In this document: piece after piece, positions 55,498-64,000 of the stretch | Layout of the letters: the number at the start of each line of letters is the position of its first letter | How positions within the stretch are numbered: position 1 is the stretch's first letter | The notes under the pieces: model-generated | Told to the model about the DNA's origin: nothing | Database searches by the model: none | Seen by the model: the letters and a program-made list of their open reading frames with translations, nothing else | From: Arcobacter nitrofigilis DSM 7299 | GTDB lineage: Bacteria; Campylobacterota; Campylobacteria; Campylobacterales; Arcobacteraceae | NCBI RefSeq assembly: GCF_000092245.1 | Contig: NC_014166.1 | Coordinates: 2,170,001-2,234,000, forward strand | DNA: 64,000 nt | Reading direction: 5' to 3' | Made by a program: the position numbers and the translations under genes

Positions 55498-56534
55498 TAA
55501 ATTTCGTTTTCCATTTCTATCCATTTAAGAGCTATTCTAACAGAGTTTGTTGCAGCCCCTACTCTTACTTGGTCAGCTACATTAAAATAATGAACAACAT
55601 TAGAAGAATAGATATCTTTTCTAATTCTTCCTACAAATGTAGTATCAGTATCTGTTGAAACAATTGGCATTGGATAGGCATTATTTTCAAGATCATCTAT
55701 TACTTCTACATTTTCAAATTTTGCTAAAGCTTCTCTTACTGCATTTACATCTACATCTACACCATCTTCAAATGTAACAGTGATTGATTCTGAGTGACTT
55801 CTTAAAACAGGAACTCTTACACAAGTAGCAGCTATTTGCATACTTTTGTGCATGATTTTCTGAGTCTCTTTTACCATTTTCATCTCTTCTTTAGTGAAAC
55901 CATTAGGCTGTGCTACATCTATTTGAGGAATAACATTATTTACAATTCTATGTGCAAAAGCTTCAATTTTTGTATCATCTAATTTGAAACTTAACATATC
56001 TTGCATTTGTTTTATAAGTTCTTCCATACCTTTTTTACCAGCTCCAGAAACAGCTTGATAAGTAGATACATCAACTCTTTTTATTCCATAAAGTTCATCA
56101 AGTGGTTTTAAAGACAGAACCATTTGAATAGTAGAACAATTTGGATTTGCAATAATTCCAGTCTCTTTCCATAAAGCTATATCTTGTGGATTTACTTCTG
56201 GTACTACTAAAGGTACATTTTCATCCATTCTAAAGTGACTTGTATTATCAATAACTACAGCCCCCGCTTCAACAGCATATTTTGCAAATTTTTCAGAAAT
56301 AGAACCACCTGCACTAAAAAATGCAATATCTACTTCATTTTCTTCAAAACAAGTTTCAGTTAACTCTAAAACATTTATTTCTTTGTTTTTATATTCAATA
56401 GTACTACCTAAACTTCTTGCACTTGCTAATGGAACGATTTTGTTAATAGGAAAGTCATATGCTTCCATAACTCTAAACAGTTCTTCACCAACTGCACCAG
56501 TAGCACCAACTACTGCTACATTAAATCTTCTCAT
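55497..56534 (-). CDS. asd: Aspartate-semialdehyde dehydrogenase
   Basis: The 345-aa enzyme reduces aspartyl phosphate to aspartate semialdehyde, feeding lysine, diaminopimelate, threonine and methionine synthesis. The N-terminal NADP-binding motif VVGATGAVGEE and the catalytic NPNCST with Cys133 are present. The conserved late His is in the AHRIVNNV region. It starts two bases after the gyrA stop, with AGGAGAAG inside the end of gyrA, and overlaps the yqhA-like gene by one base. The length is normal for the family. Confidence 0.96.
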   Translation of the reverse strand: MRRFNVAVVGATGAVGEELFRVMEAYDFPINKIVPLASARSLGSTIEYKNKEINVLELTETCFEENEVDIAFFSAGGSISEKFAKYAVEAGAVVIDNTSHFRMDENVPLVVPEVNPQDIALWKETGIIANPNCSTIQMVLSLKPLDELYGIKRVDVSTYQAVSGAGKKGMEELIKQMQDMLSFKLDDTKIEAFAHRIVNNVIPQIDVAQPNGFTKEEMKMVKETQKIMHKSMQIAATCVRVPVLRSHSESITVTFEDGVDVDVNAVREALAKFENVEVIDDLENNAYPMPIVSTDTDTTFVGRIRKDIYSSNVVHYFNVADQVRVGAATNSVRIALKWIEMENEI

Positions 56535-56536
56535 TT

Positions 56537-59107
56537 TTAATCTTCTCCTAAAATATTATCTTCTTTATTATTAGTATCGTTATTTTCTTCTTCAGGTTTA
56601 TCTTTAAGATTAAACTCATCTAAATTGATACCATCCATAGTATCAGCATTTTCGATATCTAATTCATCATCATCTTCTTTTGGACATTTTGCTATTGAAA
56701 CAACTTTATCTTTTGCATCAACATTTACAATAATTACACCAGATGTATTTCTTCCAGCTTTTCTAATTGTTTGCATATCCACTCTAATCATTTTACCAAT
56801 AGAAGTTAATATCATCAAGTCTTGTGCTTCATCAACTAACACAGCACCTACAACATTTCCTGTTTTAGCGCTTAGTTTCATAGAAATAACACCAGAACCT
56901 GCTCTATTTGTCTCTCTATACTCTTCTACTGTTGTTCGTTTTCCGATACCTTTTTGAGATACAGTTAATAACTCTTGTTCGATGTTATCAACAACATTTG
57001 CATCAACTACGAAGTCCGTATCATGTTTAAACTTGATACCTCGTACCCCTCTTGTACTTCTACCTTGCTCTCTTGTTTTTTCAACATCAAATCTAATACA
57101 TTGACCTAAACTTGTGAAAATCATCAAATATTGAGTACTAGGAGTTGTAATCTTAGCTGTAACAATCTCATCAGCATCATCAAGAACAATTGCTCTTACA
57201 CCATTGCTTCTTATATTACTAAATTCTGATAATGATGTTCTTTTAACAACACCATTTCTTGTAAAGAAGGCTAAAGATTTAGACTCATCAAAGTCACTTG
57301 TTGGAATAATCTCCATAATCTTCTCATCAGGTCTTAAGTTGATTAAGTTAACAACTGCTTTACCTTTTGCAGTTCTACTTCCTTCTGGGATTCTATAAAC
57401 TTTCAACCAGTATAATTGCCCCATGTTTGTAACAAACATCAAGGTATCATGGGTATTGGTTACAAAGAATCTTTCTATAAAGTCATCATCGTGCGTTGTA
57501 ACTGCAACTTTACCTTTTCCACCTCTTCTTTGTTTTTCATAAGATTTGATTGGTACTCTTTTCACGTAACCATTATGAGTAATAGTAACTACCATTGGCT
57601 CATTTGGAATTAAGTCTTCAATATCAATCTCATCATAAGAATCTTCAATATCAGTTAATCTTTTAGATGAATATTTTTCTCTAATTTCACTTAATTCTTC
57701 TTTTATAATTTCAACTAATTTTTCTTCTGATTTTAGAATTGATTCAAGTTCTGCAATTATAGCCATCAACTCTTGGTATTCAGCTTCTAATTTATCTCTT
57801 TGAAGACCTGTTAATCTTCCTAATCTCATATCTAAAATAGCTTGTGATTGAATTGGACTTAATCCGAATCTTAATTCTAATTTTTCTTTTGCATCACTAT
57901 CATTTGCACTTGCTCTGATGATTTTTACCACTTCATCAATGTTATCAAGGGCGATTTTTAGACCTTCTAAGATATGTGCTCTTGCTTTTGCTTTTTCTAA
58001 ATCAAATATTGTTCTTCTGATAATTACAGTTTTTCTATGTGAAATAAATACATTTAATAACTCAGGTAAAGTAAATACTTTTGGCTCTTTATTATATACA
58101 GCTAAAAGAATAATTCCAAAAGTTGTCTCCATAGGAGTTGACTTATATAAGTTATTCATAACTATTTCACTCATGGCATCTTTTTTAAGTTCAATTACAA
58201 CTCTAATACCATCTCTATCTGATTCATCTCTAACTTCTGAGATACCTTCTATTTGTTTATCTTTTGTAAGATTTGCAATAAGCTCAATAAGTCTTGCTTT
58301 ATTTACTTGATAAGGCAATTCATCAAGTACAATAATCTCTTTCTTACCTCTTGTTTCAATATGGTGCTTAGCTCTGATTCTAACTCGTCCACGTCCTGTA
58401 TTATATGCGTCAATAATACCTCTTCGTCCAAAGATAGTTCCACCTGTTGGGAAATCTGGACCTTGAATAAATTCCATTAATTCATCAGCCGTTGCTTCTG
58501 GATTATCAAGAATATGCATTGTTGCATCAAGTAACTCATTTAAATTATGAGGAGGAATCTTTGTAGCCATACCAACTGCAATACCTTCAGAACCATTCAT
58601 AAGTAGCGTAGGAACTCTTGTAGGTAAAACTGATGGCTCTTTTAAAGTATCATCATAGTTTGCTGTAAAGTTAACTGTATCTTTATCTATATCTTTTAAA
58701 ATATCTTCTGATATTTTAGTAAATCTTGATTCTGTATATCTCATCGCTGCTGCACTATCACCATCTACTGAACCGAAGTTTCCTTGTCCATCAATAAGTG
58801 GTTCTCTCATAGAGAAACTTTGTGCCATTCTTACAAGTGCATCATAAACTGAAGTATCACCATGTGGATGGTACTTACCAATAACATCTCCAACGATTCT
58901 CGCTGATTTTTTATAAGGTGCTCTTGCACTCATATTTAAATCATGCATTGCAAATAGTATTCTTCTGTGTACTGGCTTCAATCCATCTTTAGCATCTGGT
59001 AAAGCTCGACCAATAATTACACTCATCGAGTAGTCTAAATATGAAGACTTTACGGAATCTTCGATATTAATATCTATAATATCTTGATTTTCAAAAAGGT
59101 TTTCCAT
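56537..59107 (-). CDS. gyrA: DNA gyrase subunit A
   Basis: The 856-aa subunit breaks and rejoins DNA during negative supercoiling with GyrB. The quinolone-resistance region reads [17 protein letters not shown], with Thr at the position of E. coli Ser83 and the acidic Asp87 equivalent kept. Thr is usual in Campylobacterota, so there is no resistance signature. The catalytic Tyr is in AAAMRYTE. The GyrA-box QRRGGKG in the C-terminal DNA-wrapping domain and an acidic tail (about 825-856) are present. I chose ATG 59107, preceded by AAGG; an upstream in-frame start at 59146 adds 13 atypical residues. It heads an operon with asd. Confidence 0.97.
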   Translation of the reverse strand: MENLFENQDIIDINIEDSVKSSYLDYSMSVIIGRALPDAKDGLKPVHRRILFAMHDLNMSARAPYKKSARIVGDVIGKYHPHGDTSVYDALVRMAQSFSMREPLIDGQGNFGSVDGDSAAAMRYTESRFTKISEDILKDIDKDTVNFTANYDDTLKEPSVLPTRVPTLLMNGSEGIAVGMATKIPPHNLNELLDATMHILDNPEATADELMEFIQGPDFPTGGTIFGRRGIIDAYNTGRGRVRIRAKHHIETRGKKEIIVLDELPYQVNKARLIELIANLTKDKQIEGISEVRDESDRDGIRVVIELKKDAMSEIVMNNLYKSTPMETTFGIILLAVYNKEPKVFTLPELLNVFISHRKTVIIRRTIFDLEKAKARAHILEGLKIALDNIDEVVKIIRASANDSDAKEKLELRFGLSPIQSQAILDMRLGRLTGLQRDKLEAEYQELMAIIAELESILKSEEKLVEIIKEELSEIREKYSSKRLTDIEDSYDEIDIEDLIPNEPMVVTITHNGYVKRVPIKSYEKQRRGGKGKVAVTTHDDDFIERFFVTNTHDTLMFVTNMGQLYWLKVYRIPEGSRTAKGKAVVNLINLRPDEKIMEIIPTSDFDESKSLAFFTRNGVVKRTSLSEFSNIRSNGVRAIVLDDADEIVTAKITTPSTQYLMIFTSLGQCIRFDVEKTREQGRSTRGVRGIKFKHDTDFVVDANVVDNIEQELLTVSQKGIGKRTTVEEYRETNRAGSGVISMKLSAKTGNVVGAVLVDEAQDLMILTSIGKMIRVDMQTIRKAGRNTSGVIIVNVDAKDKVVSIAKCPKEDDDELDIENADTMDGINLDEFNLKDKPEEENNDTNNKEDNILGED

Positions 59108-59172
59108 TGATATTGCCTTGTTATAAAATTTAGATATTTTATCCAAATCTTACTTAGTATTTGTGAATAAAA

Positions 59173-59201
59173 AAGGGGGAAAGCTTAAAACTTTCCCCCT
59201 T
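59173..59201 (-). terminator. Rho-independent terminator of the YdcH-like gene
   Basis: AAGGGGGAAAG (59173-59183) and CTTTCCCCCTT (59191-59201) form a perfect 11-bp stem with a 7-base loop. On the minus strand it is followed by a run of six T. It separates the small gene from gyrA. Confidence 0.9.
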
Positions 59202-59221
59202 GTAAAAATTTAAGCTAATTT

Positions 59222-59443
59222 TTATAAATTATTTTCTTTTTTGTATTTAATAATAGCATTGAAAACTTCATCTTTTAATTTTAGTTTCTCTTTTTTCTTT
59301 GCTTCAATAGTAAACTCATCTCCATGAGATTTTACTAGACTTTCAATCTCTTCATCTAACGCATTATGCTTTTCAAATAGATTGTGAAAATAGTTATCAC
59401 TTGCCTTTAATTTTGTTATTTCTTCTCTATATTCATGAAACAT
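59222..59443 (-). CDS. YdcH-family (DUF465) small helical protein
   Basis: The 73-aa protein is a predicted coiled coil or helical hairpin with the DUF465/YdcH pattern: a start MFHEYREEI, the central HNALDEEI and the KKEKLKLKDE stretch. The function is unknown. It has AAGGA before its ATG, an extended -10 element about 30 bp upstream and a strong terminator after its stop, so it is an independent one-gene unit. Confidence 0.88.
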   Translation of the reverse strand: MFHEYREEITKLKASDNYFHNLFEKHNALDEEIESLVKSHGDEFTIEAKKKEKLKLKDEVFNAIIKYKKENNL

Positions 59444-59472
59444 CTTAAATCCTTTTGTTGAATTGTAGGTAC

Positions 59473-59481
59473 ATTATATCA
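59473..59481 (-). promoter_or_regulatory. Extended -10 promoter of the YdcH-like gene
   Basis: On the minus strand the site reads TGATATAAT, a perfect -10 hexamer with the TG extension. It lies about 30 bases before the start codon at 59443. The -35 region is weak. Confidence 0.55.
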
Positions 59482-59587
59482 GGTAAATTCTTAGACTTTT
59501 ATGTTTTATAAATTAGATTTATTTTATATTTTAAAATATAGAAATTAGAATCTTTAATCTGAAATTATCTTTATATCTTTATAAGGG

Positions 59588-59612
59588 CAAAAGTGACAAG
59601 AAGTCACTTTTG
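59588..59612 (-). terminator. Hairpin after argJ, probable terminator
   Basis: CAAAAGTGAC (59588-59597) and GTCACTTTTG (59603-59612) form a perfect 10-bp stem with loop AAGAA, 10 bases after the argJ stop. The T-run lies within the stem arm and the tract after it is poor, so termination may be partial. Confidence 0.6.
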
Positions 59613-59622
59613 AAATATTTAA

Positions 59623-60804
59623 TTATGATCTATAATCTGCATTTATTTTTACATATTCATAACCCAAGTCACAACCATATGCTATGAAGCTTTCAGTTCC
59701 TAGTCCTATATCACAAACGATTTTGAACTCTTTATTTTGTAAAACTTTTCCAGCATCTTCTTCACATTTTGCATCAAATACTATTTCACCTTTGTTAAAT
59801 ACAACAACATCATTATAAGCGATAACTAAACTGTTCTCATCACACTCTATTCTACTAGCTCCTATTGTTGAAGCGATTCGTCCAAAGTTTGGGTCTTCTC
59901 CAAATAGTGCTGTTTTTACAAGTAATGAGTTTGATAAAGCCTTAGCAGCAGTTATAGCATCTTCTTTTGTTGCTGCATTTATTACTTCAAAAGCAACAGC
60001 CTTTTTAGCACCTTCACCATCTGCAACCATTAACATAGCCATATCATGCATTACAAGCTTTAAAGCCTCTTTAAATGCTTCTTTATCATAAGCATTTGAT
60101 TTTCCATTTGCTAGTACTAAAACTGTATCATTAGTAGAAGTATCTCCATCAACTGAGATTGCATTAAAAGTTGTCTCTTTATTTTCATTTAATGCTTCTT
60201 CAATATCTTTTTTTGAAACTTTTGCATCAGTACAAATAAAACATAACATCGTCGCAAGATTTGGGTTAATCATACCTGCACCCTTTGCAACTGCACCTAT
60301 TTTAAAACTACTTCCATCTTCAAGTTTTACTTCATACAAACAAGCTTTTGGATATGCATCTGTTGTCATAATTGCTTGGCTTAGATTTTCACCATTTTTA
60401 CTTGATAAATCAAAAGTGTTCGCACCGTCAACTATTTTTTGTATTGGAAGTCTATTTCCAATAACTCCAGTTGAACTCATAATAGGATTTGTAATATCAA
60501 ATTTTAATGAAGAAAATATTGTATTAATATCTTCAATACCTTTTTCACCCGTAAGTGCATTTGCATTTTTTGAATTTATAAGTACAAAATTTGTTTTAAA
60601 ATCATTTTCATATCTTTGATAATGTCTTAAAGGTGCAGCTTGAAATTTATTGTTAGTAAGAACAGCTCCAACATCACATAAAGTATCACTATAAATAAAA
60701 CCAATATCTTTTTTATTGTTTGGTTTTAATCCAGCTGAAACTCCATCACAATAAAAACCATCAATTTGGTCTATGAAACCTTTTATTGGAAAAATTGAAA
60801 ACAT
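59623..60804 (-). CDS. argJ: Glutamate N-acetyltransferase / amino-acid acetyltransferase
   Basis: The 393-aa protein recycles the acetyl group between N-acetylornithine and glutamate in arginine synthesis; bifunctional forms also make N-acetylglutamate from acetyl-CoA. The self-cleavage region KGAGMINPNLATML is present, with the nucleophilic Thr at the start of the new beta chain. The start at 60804 overlaps the channel gene's stop by one base (TAATG); an ATG four codons upstream is less likely. No other arg gene is in the window. It is the last gene of the rpmB-kch-argJ run and is followed by a hairpin. Confidence 0.94.
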   Translation of the reverse strand: MFSIFPIKGFIDQIDGFYCDGVSAGLKPNNKKDIGFIYSDTLCDVGAVLTNNKFQAAPLRHYQRYENDFKTNFVLINSKNANALTGEKGIEDINTIFSSLKFDITNPIMSSTGVIGNRLPIQKIVDGANTFDLSSKNGENLSQAIMTTDAYPKACLYEVKLEDGSSFKIGAVAKGAGMINPNLATMLCFICTDAKVSKKDIEEALNENKETTFNAISVDGDTSTNDTVLVLANGKSNAYDKEAFKEALKLVMHDMAMLMVADGEGAKKAVAFEVINAATKEDAITAAKALSNSLLVKTALFGEDPNFGRIASTIGASRIECDENSLVIAYNDVVVFNKGEIVFDAKCEEDAGKVLQNKEFKIVCDIGLGTESFIAYGCDLGYEYVKINADYRS

Positions 60805-61934
60805 TATTTTGTACACTCCTCTGGCATATATTTTTGATTGACTAATATTTTAGCTTTTGCTATACCTTTTTGATTCCCTACTAAAAGTAATTTACAATTA
60901 CCTTCTATAATAATAGTTCCCTTAGGCATTTGAATAAATCTTCCTCTTTTTTCTGTAATTCCTATTACAGAAACTTTATACCTATCCCTTAGATGAATAT
61001 CTTTTAATTGTCTAGATACTAACCAAGAATCTTCTTTTACAAGTACCTCTTCCATATCAATTGGAGTATCTGGTTTATATAAAAACTCTTCAAGTACATT
61101 TTCCATATCAGGACGAACAGCCATTGCTGAAACTCTTTTTGCCATCAAAGATGGAGAAGCAACAACTTTATCAGCTCCAAGTTTTTTAAGTCTCTCTTTA
61201 TCATGTTGAGTCTCAGCATTTGAGATAATCAAAAATGGTTTATTTCGTCCTAACTCTTTTTCATAAAGTCTTACAGAAGCAATTAAAGTAATATTATCAG
61301 AAATATTTCTTGATAAAGTTATAACACCTTTTGCAGATGATAAGTGAGATTTTAAGAATGCTTTTTCAGTAAATGATTCTTCGCATACATAATATGGGTA
61401 GTGATATTCATTTGCTATCTCCTCCATATCCTCTCGTGGATCAACAACTACAAAAGGTACATGATTTTCTCTAAATTGTCTTGCTAATTGAATTGTATAT
61501 TCATTATGATGAAATATTACAAAATGTCTACGAAGTCTTGCAATTTTATAAAGCATGTTTCTTTCCTTATATAGTTCAATTAGGTTACCTTTTATAATTG
61601 CTTCAATAAGTACAGCAATTGAAAGGGTAAACAAAGCGAACCCGATAATAATAAGTGTGACAGTAAAAAATCTACCTGCATCTGAAATAGGAGCAACTTC
61701 TCCAAAACCAACTGTTGTAAAGGTAATACCTGTTTGATAAATAGCATCTAAAATTGGGAAACCATCAATAAGAACATATCCAACTGTTCCAATCATCATC
61801 AATAGTTGTACTAGTACTAATGGTACTCTAAAAGGTTTTAGTTGTTGGTATATTAAAGGGTTAAGGTCGTATTCAGGTTTAGAAGATCTAAGTTCCCAGC
61901 CAAGGGACTTTTTTAATTTATGAAAGATGCTCAT
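60804..61934 (-). CDS. Potassium channel protein with RCK (TrkA-N/TrkA-C) domains
   Basis: The 376-aa protein has two membrane helices (about 35-55 and 90-112) flanking a pore with selectivity filter TVGFGE, then a cytoplasmic RCK domain (TrkA-N, about 130-250) and a TrkA-C-like domain (about 290-370). This is the Kch/MthK layout of ligand-gated bacterial potassium channels. The RCK nucleotide motif is imperfect: the usual GxGxxG region reads FVIFHHNEYT, so NAD binding is doubtful. A hairpin ends one base before its start codon. It is coupled to argJ by a TAATG overlap. Confidence 0.9.
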   Translation of the reverse strand: MSIFHKLKKSLGWELRSSKPEYDLNPLIYQQLKPFRVPLVLVQLLMMIGTVGYVLIDGFPILDAIYQTGITFTTVGFGEVAPISDAGRFFTVTLIIIGFALFTLSIAVLIEAIIKGNLIELYKERNMLYKIARLRRHFVIFHHNEYTIQLARQFRENHVPFVVVDPREDMEEIANEYHYPYYVCEESFTEKAFLKSHLSSAKGVITLSRNISDNITLIASVRLYEKELGRNKPFLIISNAETQHDKERLKKLGADKVVASPSLMAKRVSAMAVRPDMENVLEEFLYKPDTPIDMEEVLVKEDSWLVSRQLKDIHLRDRYKVSVIGITEKRGRFIQMPKGTIIIEGNCKLLLVGNQKGIAKAKILVNQKYMPEECTK

Positions 61935-61959
61935 AGAAGCACTTTATTTTAGTGCCTCT
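61935..61959 (-). promoter_or_regulatory. Hairpin between rpmB and the channel gene
   Basis: AGAAGCACT (61935-61943) pairs with AGTGCCTCT (61951-61959), with one mismatch and a 7-base loop. On the minus strand it fills the whole rpmB-channel gap and includes the only GAGG-like ribosome site. It could lower translation of the channel or cause partial termination after rpmB. There is no clear U-tract. Confidence 0.4.
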
Positions 61960-61960
61960 A

Positions 61961-62149
61961 TTATGAGTTTTTCTTAAGAGTTCTTAACTCTTTTGCCGAT
62001 ATTTTAATCTTTTGTGTAGTACCATCATCTAAAGTAACTCTTACAGTTCTTAAGTTAGGTAAAAATCTTCTTTTTGTTCTGTTTTTAGCATGACTTACGT
62101 TGTTTCCAGACATAGGTCCTTTTCCAGATATTGCACATCTTCTTGACAT
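61961..62149 (-). CDS. rpmB: 50S ribosomal protein L28
   Basis: The 62-aa protein starts [20 protein letters not shown] and has the conserved [11 protein letters not shown] region of bL28, a component of the large ribosomal subunit. I chose ATG 62149, preceded by AAGGAAAAA; an upstream in-frame ATG would add seven untypical residues. The length is normal for the family. A TATAAT-like -10 lies about 35 bases upstream. Confidence 0.97.
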   Translation of the reverse strand: MSRRCAISGKGPMSGNNVSHAKNRTKRRFLPNLRTVRVTLDDGTTQKIKISAKELRTLKKNS

Positions 62150-62181
62150 TATTTTTCCTTCTGTTTTCAAAATATCTGCGA

Positions 62182-62187
62182 ATTATA
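62182..62187 (-). promoter_or_regulatory. Predicted -10 element of rpmB
   Basis: The minus strand reads GATATAAT, with a perfect TATAAT hexamer 33 bases before the rpmB start. The -35 region overlaps the end of the upstream glycosyltransferase gene and is not recognisable. Confidence 0.4.
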
Positions 62188-62209
62188 TCTTTTTTATCTT
62201 AAGTTTAAT

Positions 62210-63082
62210 TTAAATATTTAAAACTATATCTTTTAATCTTCGAAATTGAGCATCAAATAAAAACTCCGAACAACTCTCTTTATTAGTTTTTTTGATAGTT
62301 TTTAGTTCACCTTTATTTGATAATAAAGCTTCAACTTTAAATTGCATTGATCTATCTGTTGGAGAATCCATAGTCGAAAAGATATCAATAACTTCTTTAG
62401 AGGCACTATTAGCACTTACAAAAACAGCTGTTTTATAAAACATAGCTCTTAAAACATTAGATGAAAAAGCTTTTACATATGTAGGCAAAATAAAAATGTC
62501 AGCAGCACTATATAATAAATCAATATTTTTATAATCATCTATGAATATAACTTTATCATCTAAATTGTACTTTGTAAATTTAAACTTTAATGAATAAATT
62601 TGATTTTTGCTTCCAGCAATTATTGCTTTATAGTTATCATTACTTAAAGAAGCTAGAATATCTAGGAATTCTAAAGCACCATTTTTCAACAAATTTTTAG
62701 AATGAAAAAGAATAATTTTATCTTTTTTATCAAAATTAAACTCTTGAGATACAATCTCTTTTGAATCTTTTGGTTTAAGATAAGTAGATGTAATAGTTGG
62801 ATAAATAACCTCTACTTTATCATTTGTAATATCGCAAGTTTTTATTATCTCAATTTTCATAGTATAAGAGTTAACTATAATTTTTTTAGCATTTTCAATC
62901 ATCTCAATAGCTTCTTCATCTAAAGGACCATTATGAAAATAAACATCAGGATAAGTTTTAGCCTTGAAAGTAAGCTTTTGAAAAATAGATTGTTTTTTAT
63001 ATAGACTTATATTTTCATCTTTTAGAAGTTCTTCAATAAGTACATTATTTAATTTATAATAAATAGATAATTTTTTATTCAT
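62210..63082 (-). CDS. Glycosyltransferase, GT4-like (family 1 domain)
   Basis: The 290-aa protein resembles the C-terminal part of GT-B glycosyltransferases: ILFHSKNLLKNGALEFLDIL, then VIFIDDYKNIDLLYSAADIFILPTYVKAFSSNVLRAM, where an E/S-rich motif usually binds the nucleotide sugar. The normal EGFG-like motif is weak here. It overlaps the heptosyltransferase gene by eight bases, so both likely act on the same lipopolysaccharide or lipooligosaccharide core. Donor and acceptor cannot be named. It is shorter than typical members (350-400 aa), the N-terminal acceptor-binding half being reduced. Confidence 0.8.
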   Translation of the reverse strand: MNKKLSIYYKLNNVLIEELLKDENISLYKKQSIFQKLTFKAKTYPDVYFHNGPLDEEAIEMIENAKKIIVNSYTMKIEIIKTCDITNDKVEVIYPTITSTYLKPKDSKEIVSQEFNFDKKDKIILFHSKNLLKNGALEFLDILASLSNDNYKAIIAGSKNQIYSLKFKFTKYNLDDKVIFIDDYKNIDLLYSAADIFILPTYVKAFSSNVLRAMFYKTAVFVSANSASKEVIDIFSTMDSPTDRSMQFKVEALLSNKGELKTIKKTNKESCSEFLFDAQFRRLKDIVLNI

Positions 63083-64000
63083 TTATCACCTTTAATACAT
63101 CTTCTGCTTTGATTAGTTTCATACAATCATGATGACCTAGTGGACATACCCTTTTCATGCAAGGGGCACAATCTAAGTTTTTAGTAATAATGTGTTCATT
63201 TGGATTATTCCATTGATTTGTTTCTTTGTATCTTGTAGGTCCAAAAATACTATATGTTTGTACTTTGAAAGCTGCGGCAATATGCATAGGTCCAGAATCA
63301 TTTGTAATAAAAATATCTAATCCTGCAATTTTTTCAATTAATTCAGAAACTGTAGTTTTGCCAGCTAGATTTTGATAGTTTGATATTCCACTATTCTTTA
63401 ATAACTCTTCAATATCTCTCGCAATATCAACTTCACCAGGACCTCCAAAAATAACAATGTCATATTTTGAAGCTAAATTTATGGCTACCTTTGCAAACTC
63501 CGCAGGATACCATCTTTTTGCACTTCCATAAGTTGCACCTGGATTTATTCCTAAAGTTGGTTTTTTATATTCAAAGGGTTTATAATAAAGTTTTAAATCC
63601 CCTACTTCATTTTTTTGTTTTAGAATTTTATTTATAAAGTCATTATATTTTAAAACTTGATGCATATGCTTTTTTATTTTTTTATATCTAAATCTTTTAG
63701 GTGAGCCCACAAAAAATAAAAATAACTTTGTAGAAAAAGAACTTCGAAAGCTAACAGATATATCAAACTTACCAATCTCTTTTGATAACTTATATAATGC
63801 CACATAACGATTTTTTTTCTTCTTTGTTTCATCTATAACTATAGTATTAACTCTTGGATGGTTTTTAAAAACTGATGTAGCAACAAAAGAACCCAAAATA
63901 GTAACACTAGCCTTGGGATAATGATTTAAAAGATTTTCAATAGCAGGAGTTGCCATAATAGCATCACCAAGCCAAGTTGGTATTTCAATTAATAACTTCA
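63075..64000 (-). CDS. waaF: ADP-heptose-LPS heptosyltransferase II (start cut by window edge)
   Basis: The frame is open to the right edge. The last two bases visible (63999-64000) read TG on the minus strand, followed by AAG TTA TTA ATT, so the start codon ATG is probably missing only its first base. The protein begins KLLIEIPTWLGDAIMATP, the usual heptosyltransferase start. NPGATYGSAKRWYP and ITNDSGPMHIAAA match the GT9 family, with the second binding ADP-heptose. It adds heptose to the inner core of LPS at the cytoplasmic side of the membrane. The visible part is 308 codons. Confidence 0.92.
   Translation of the reverse strand, partial: KLLIEIPTWLGDAIMATPAIENLLNHYPKASVTILGSFVATSVFKNHPRVNTIVIDETKKKKNRYVALYKLSKEIGKFDISVSFRSSFSTKLFLFFVGSPKRFRYKKIKKHMHQVLKYNDFINKILKQKNEVGDLKLYYKPFEYKKPTLGINPGATYGSAKRWYPAEFAKVAINLASKYDIVIFGGPGEVDIARDIEELLKNSGISNYQNLAGKTTVSELIEKIAGLDIFITNDSGPMHIAAAFKVQTYSIFGPTRYKETNQWNNPNEHIITKNLDCAPCMKRVCPLGHHDCMKLIKAEDVLKVINE

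Noticed and set aside
58840-58900. Possible quinolone-resistance change in gyrA (Thr at the E. coli Ser83 position)
   Set aside because: Thr is the usual wild-type residue in Campylobacterota and the acidic residue four positions later is intact.
1-64000. CRISPR arrays, insertion sequences, integrases, rRNA genes
   Set aside because: No regularly spaced direct repeats, transposase- or integrase-like proteins, or rRNA sequence were found on reading through the window.

Overview
The window is an AT-rich chromosomal segment. Its core genes (a GlnRS-YqeY fusion, selO, a gyrA-asd-yqhA-hemE operon, rpmB-kch-argJ and a heptosyltransferase pair) suggest a member of the Arcobacteraceae (Campylobacterota). 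This placement rests on recalled family features and gene neighbourhoods, not on a database search.

Left edge (1-5947): a LacI-family regulator cut by the window edge, a large periplasmic-sensing diguanylate cyclase, an AraC-DNA methyltransferase fusion of the Ada type, and a membrane-anchored thioredoxin-like protein.

Centre (6130-44905): a biosynthetic island of about 39 kb. An AraC-type regulator precedes one long co-directional operon (7700-37448). The operon encodes a fatty-acyl-AMP ligase fused to an acyl carrier protein, four PKS/NRPS megasynthases of 2569, 1557, 1132 and 3238 aa, a type II thioesterase, and a crotonyl-CoA carboxylase/reductase-like enzyme. A convergent Sfp-type phosphopantetheinyl transferase and a TonB-dependent receptor follow. 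A divergent three-gene operon encodes a LolA-like periplasmic protein, an outer-membrane barrel and an MMPL/RND exporter. Three cyclization (Cy) domains, two or three cysteine-type adenylation domains, a C-methylating PKS module and a terminal thioesterase resemble the yersiniabactin line. Salicylate synthase, aryl-carrier domain and thiazoline reductase are absent, and a lipid starter appears to replace salicylate. Fur-box-like sites lie before the regulator, the biosynthetic operon, the receptor and the exporter operon. Together these predict an iron-regulated, lipid-started, multi-thiazoline metallophore with its own receptor and a candidate exporter. Unusual parts are an AT domain moved behind the first ACP, an AT with an RAGH specificity motif beside a CCR with an apparently enlarged pocket (suggesting an alkylmalonyl extender), and a ketoreductase without its catalytic Tyr.

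Right part (45048-64000): housekeeping genes with several small unknown proteins. Non-coding items here include a tandem pair of identical tRNA-Asn genes with a near-consensus promoter, a sigma-54-type promoter, a long imperfect palindrome beside the tRNAs, and several clear terminators. The right edge cuts a heptosyltransferase gene one base before its likely start codon. No insertion sequence, integrase, CRISPR array or rRNA gene was seen.
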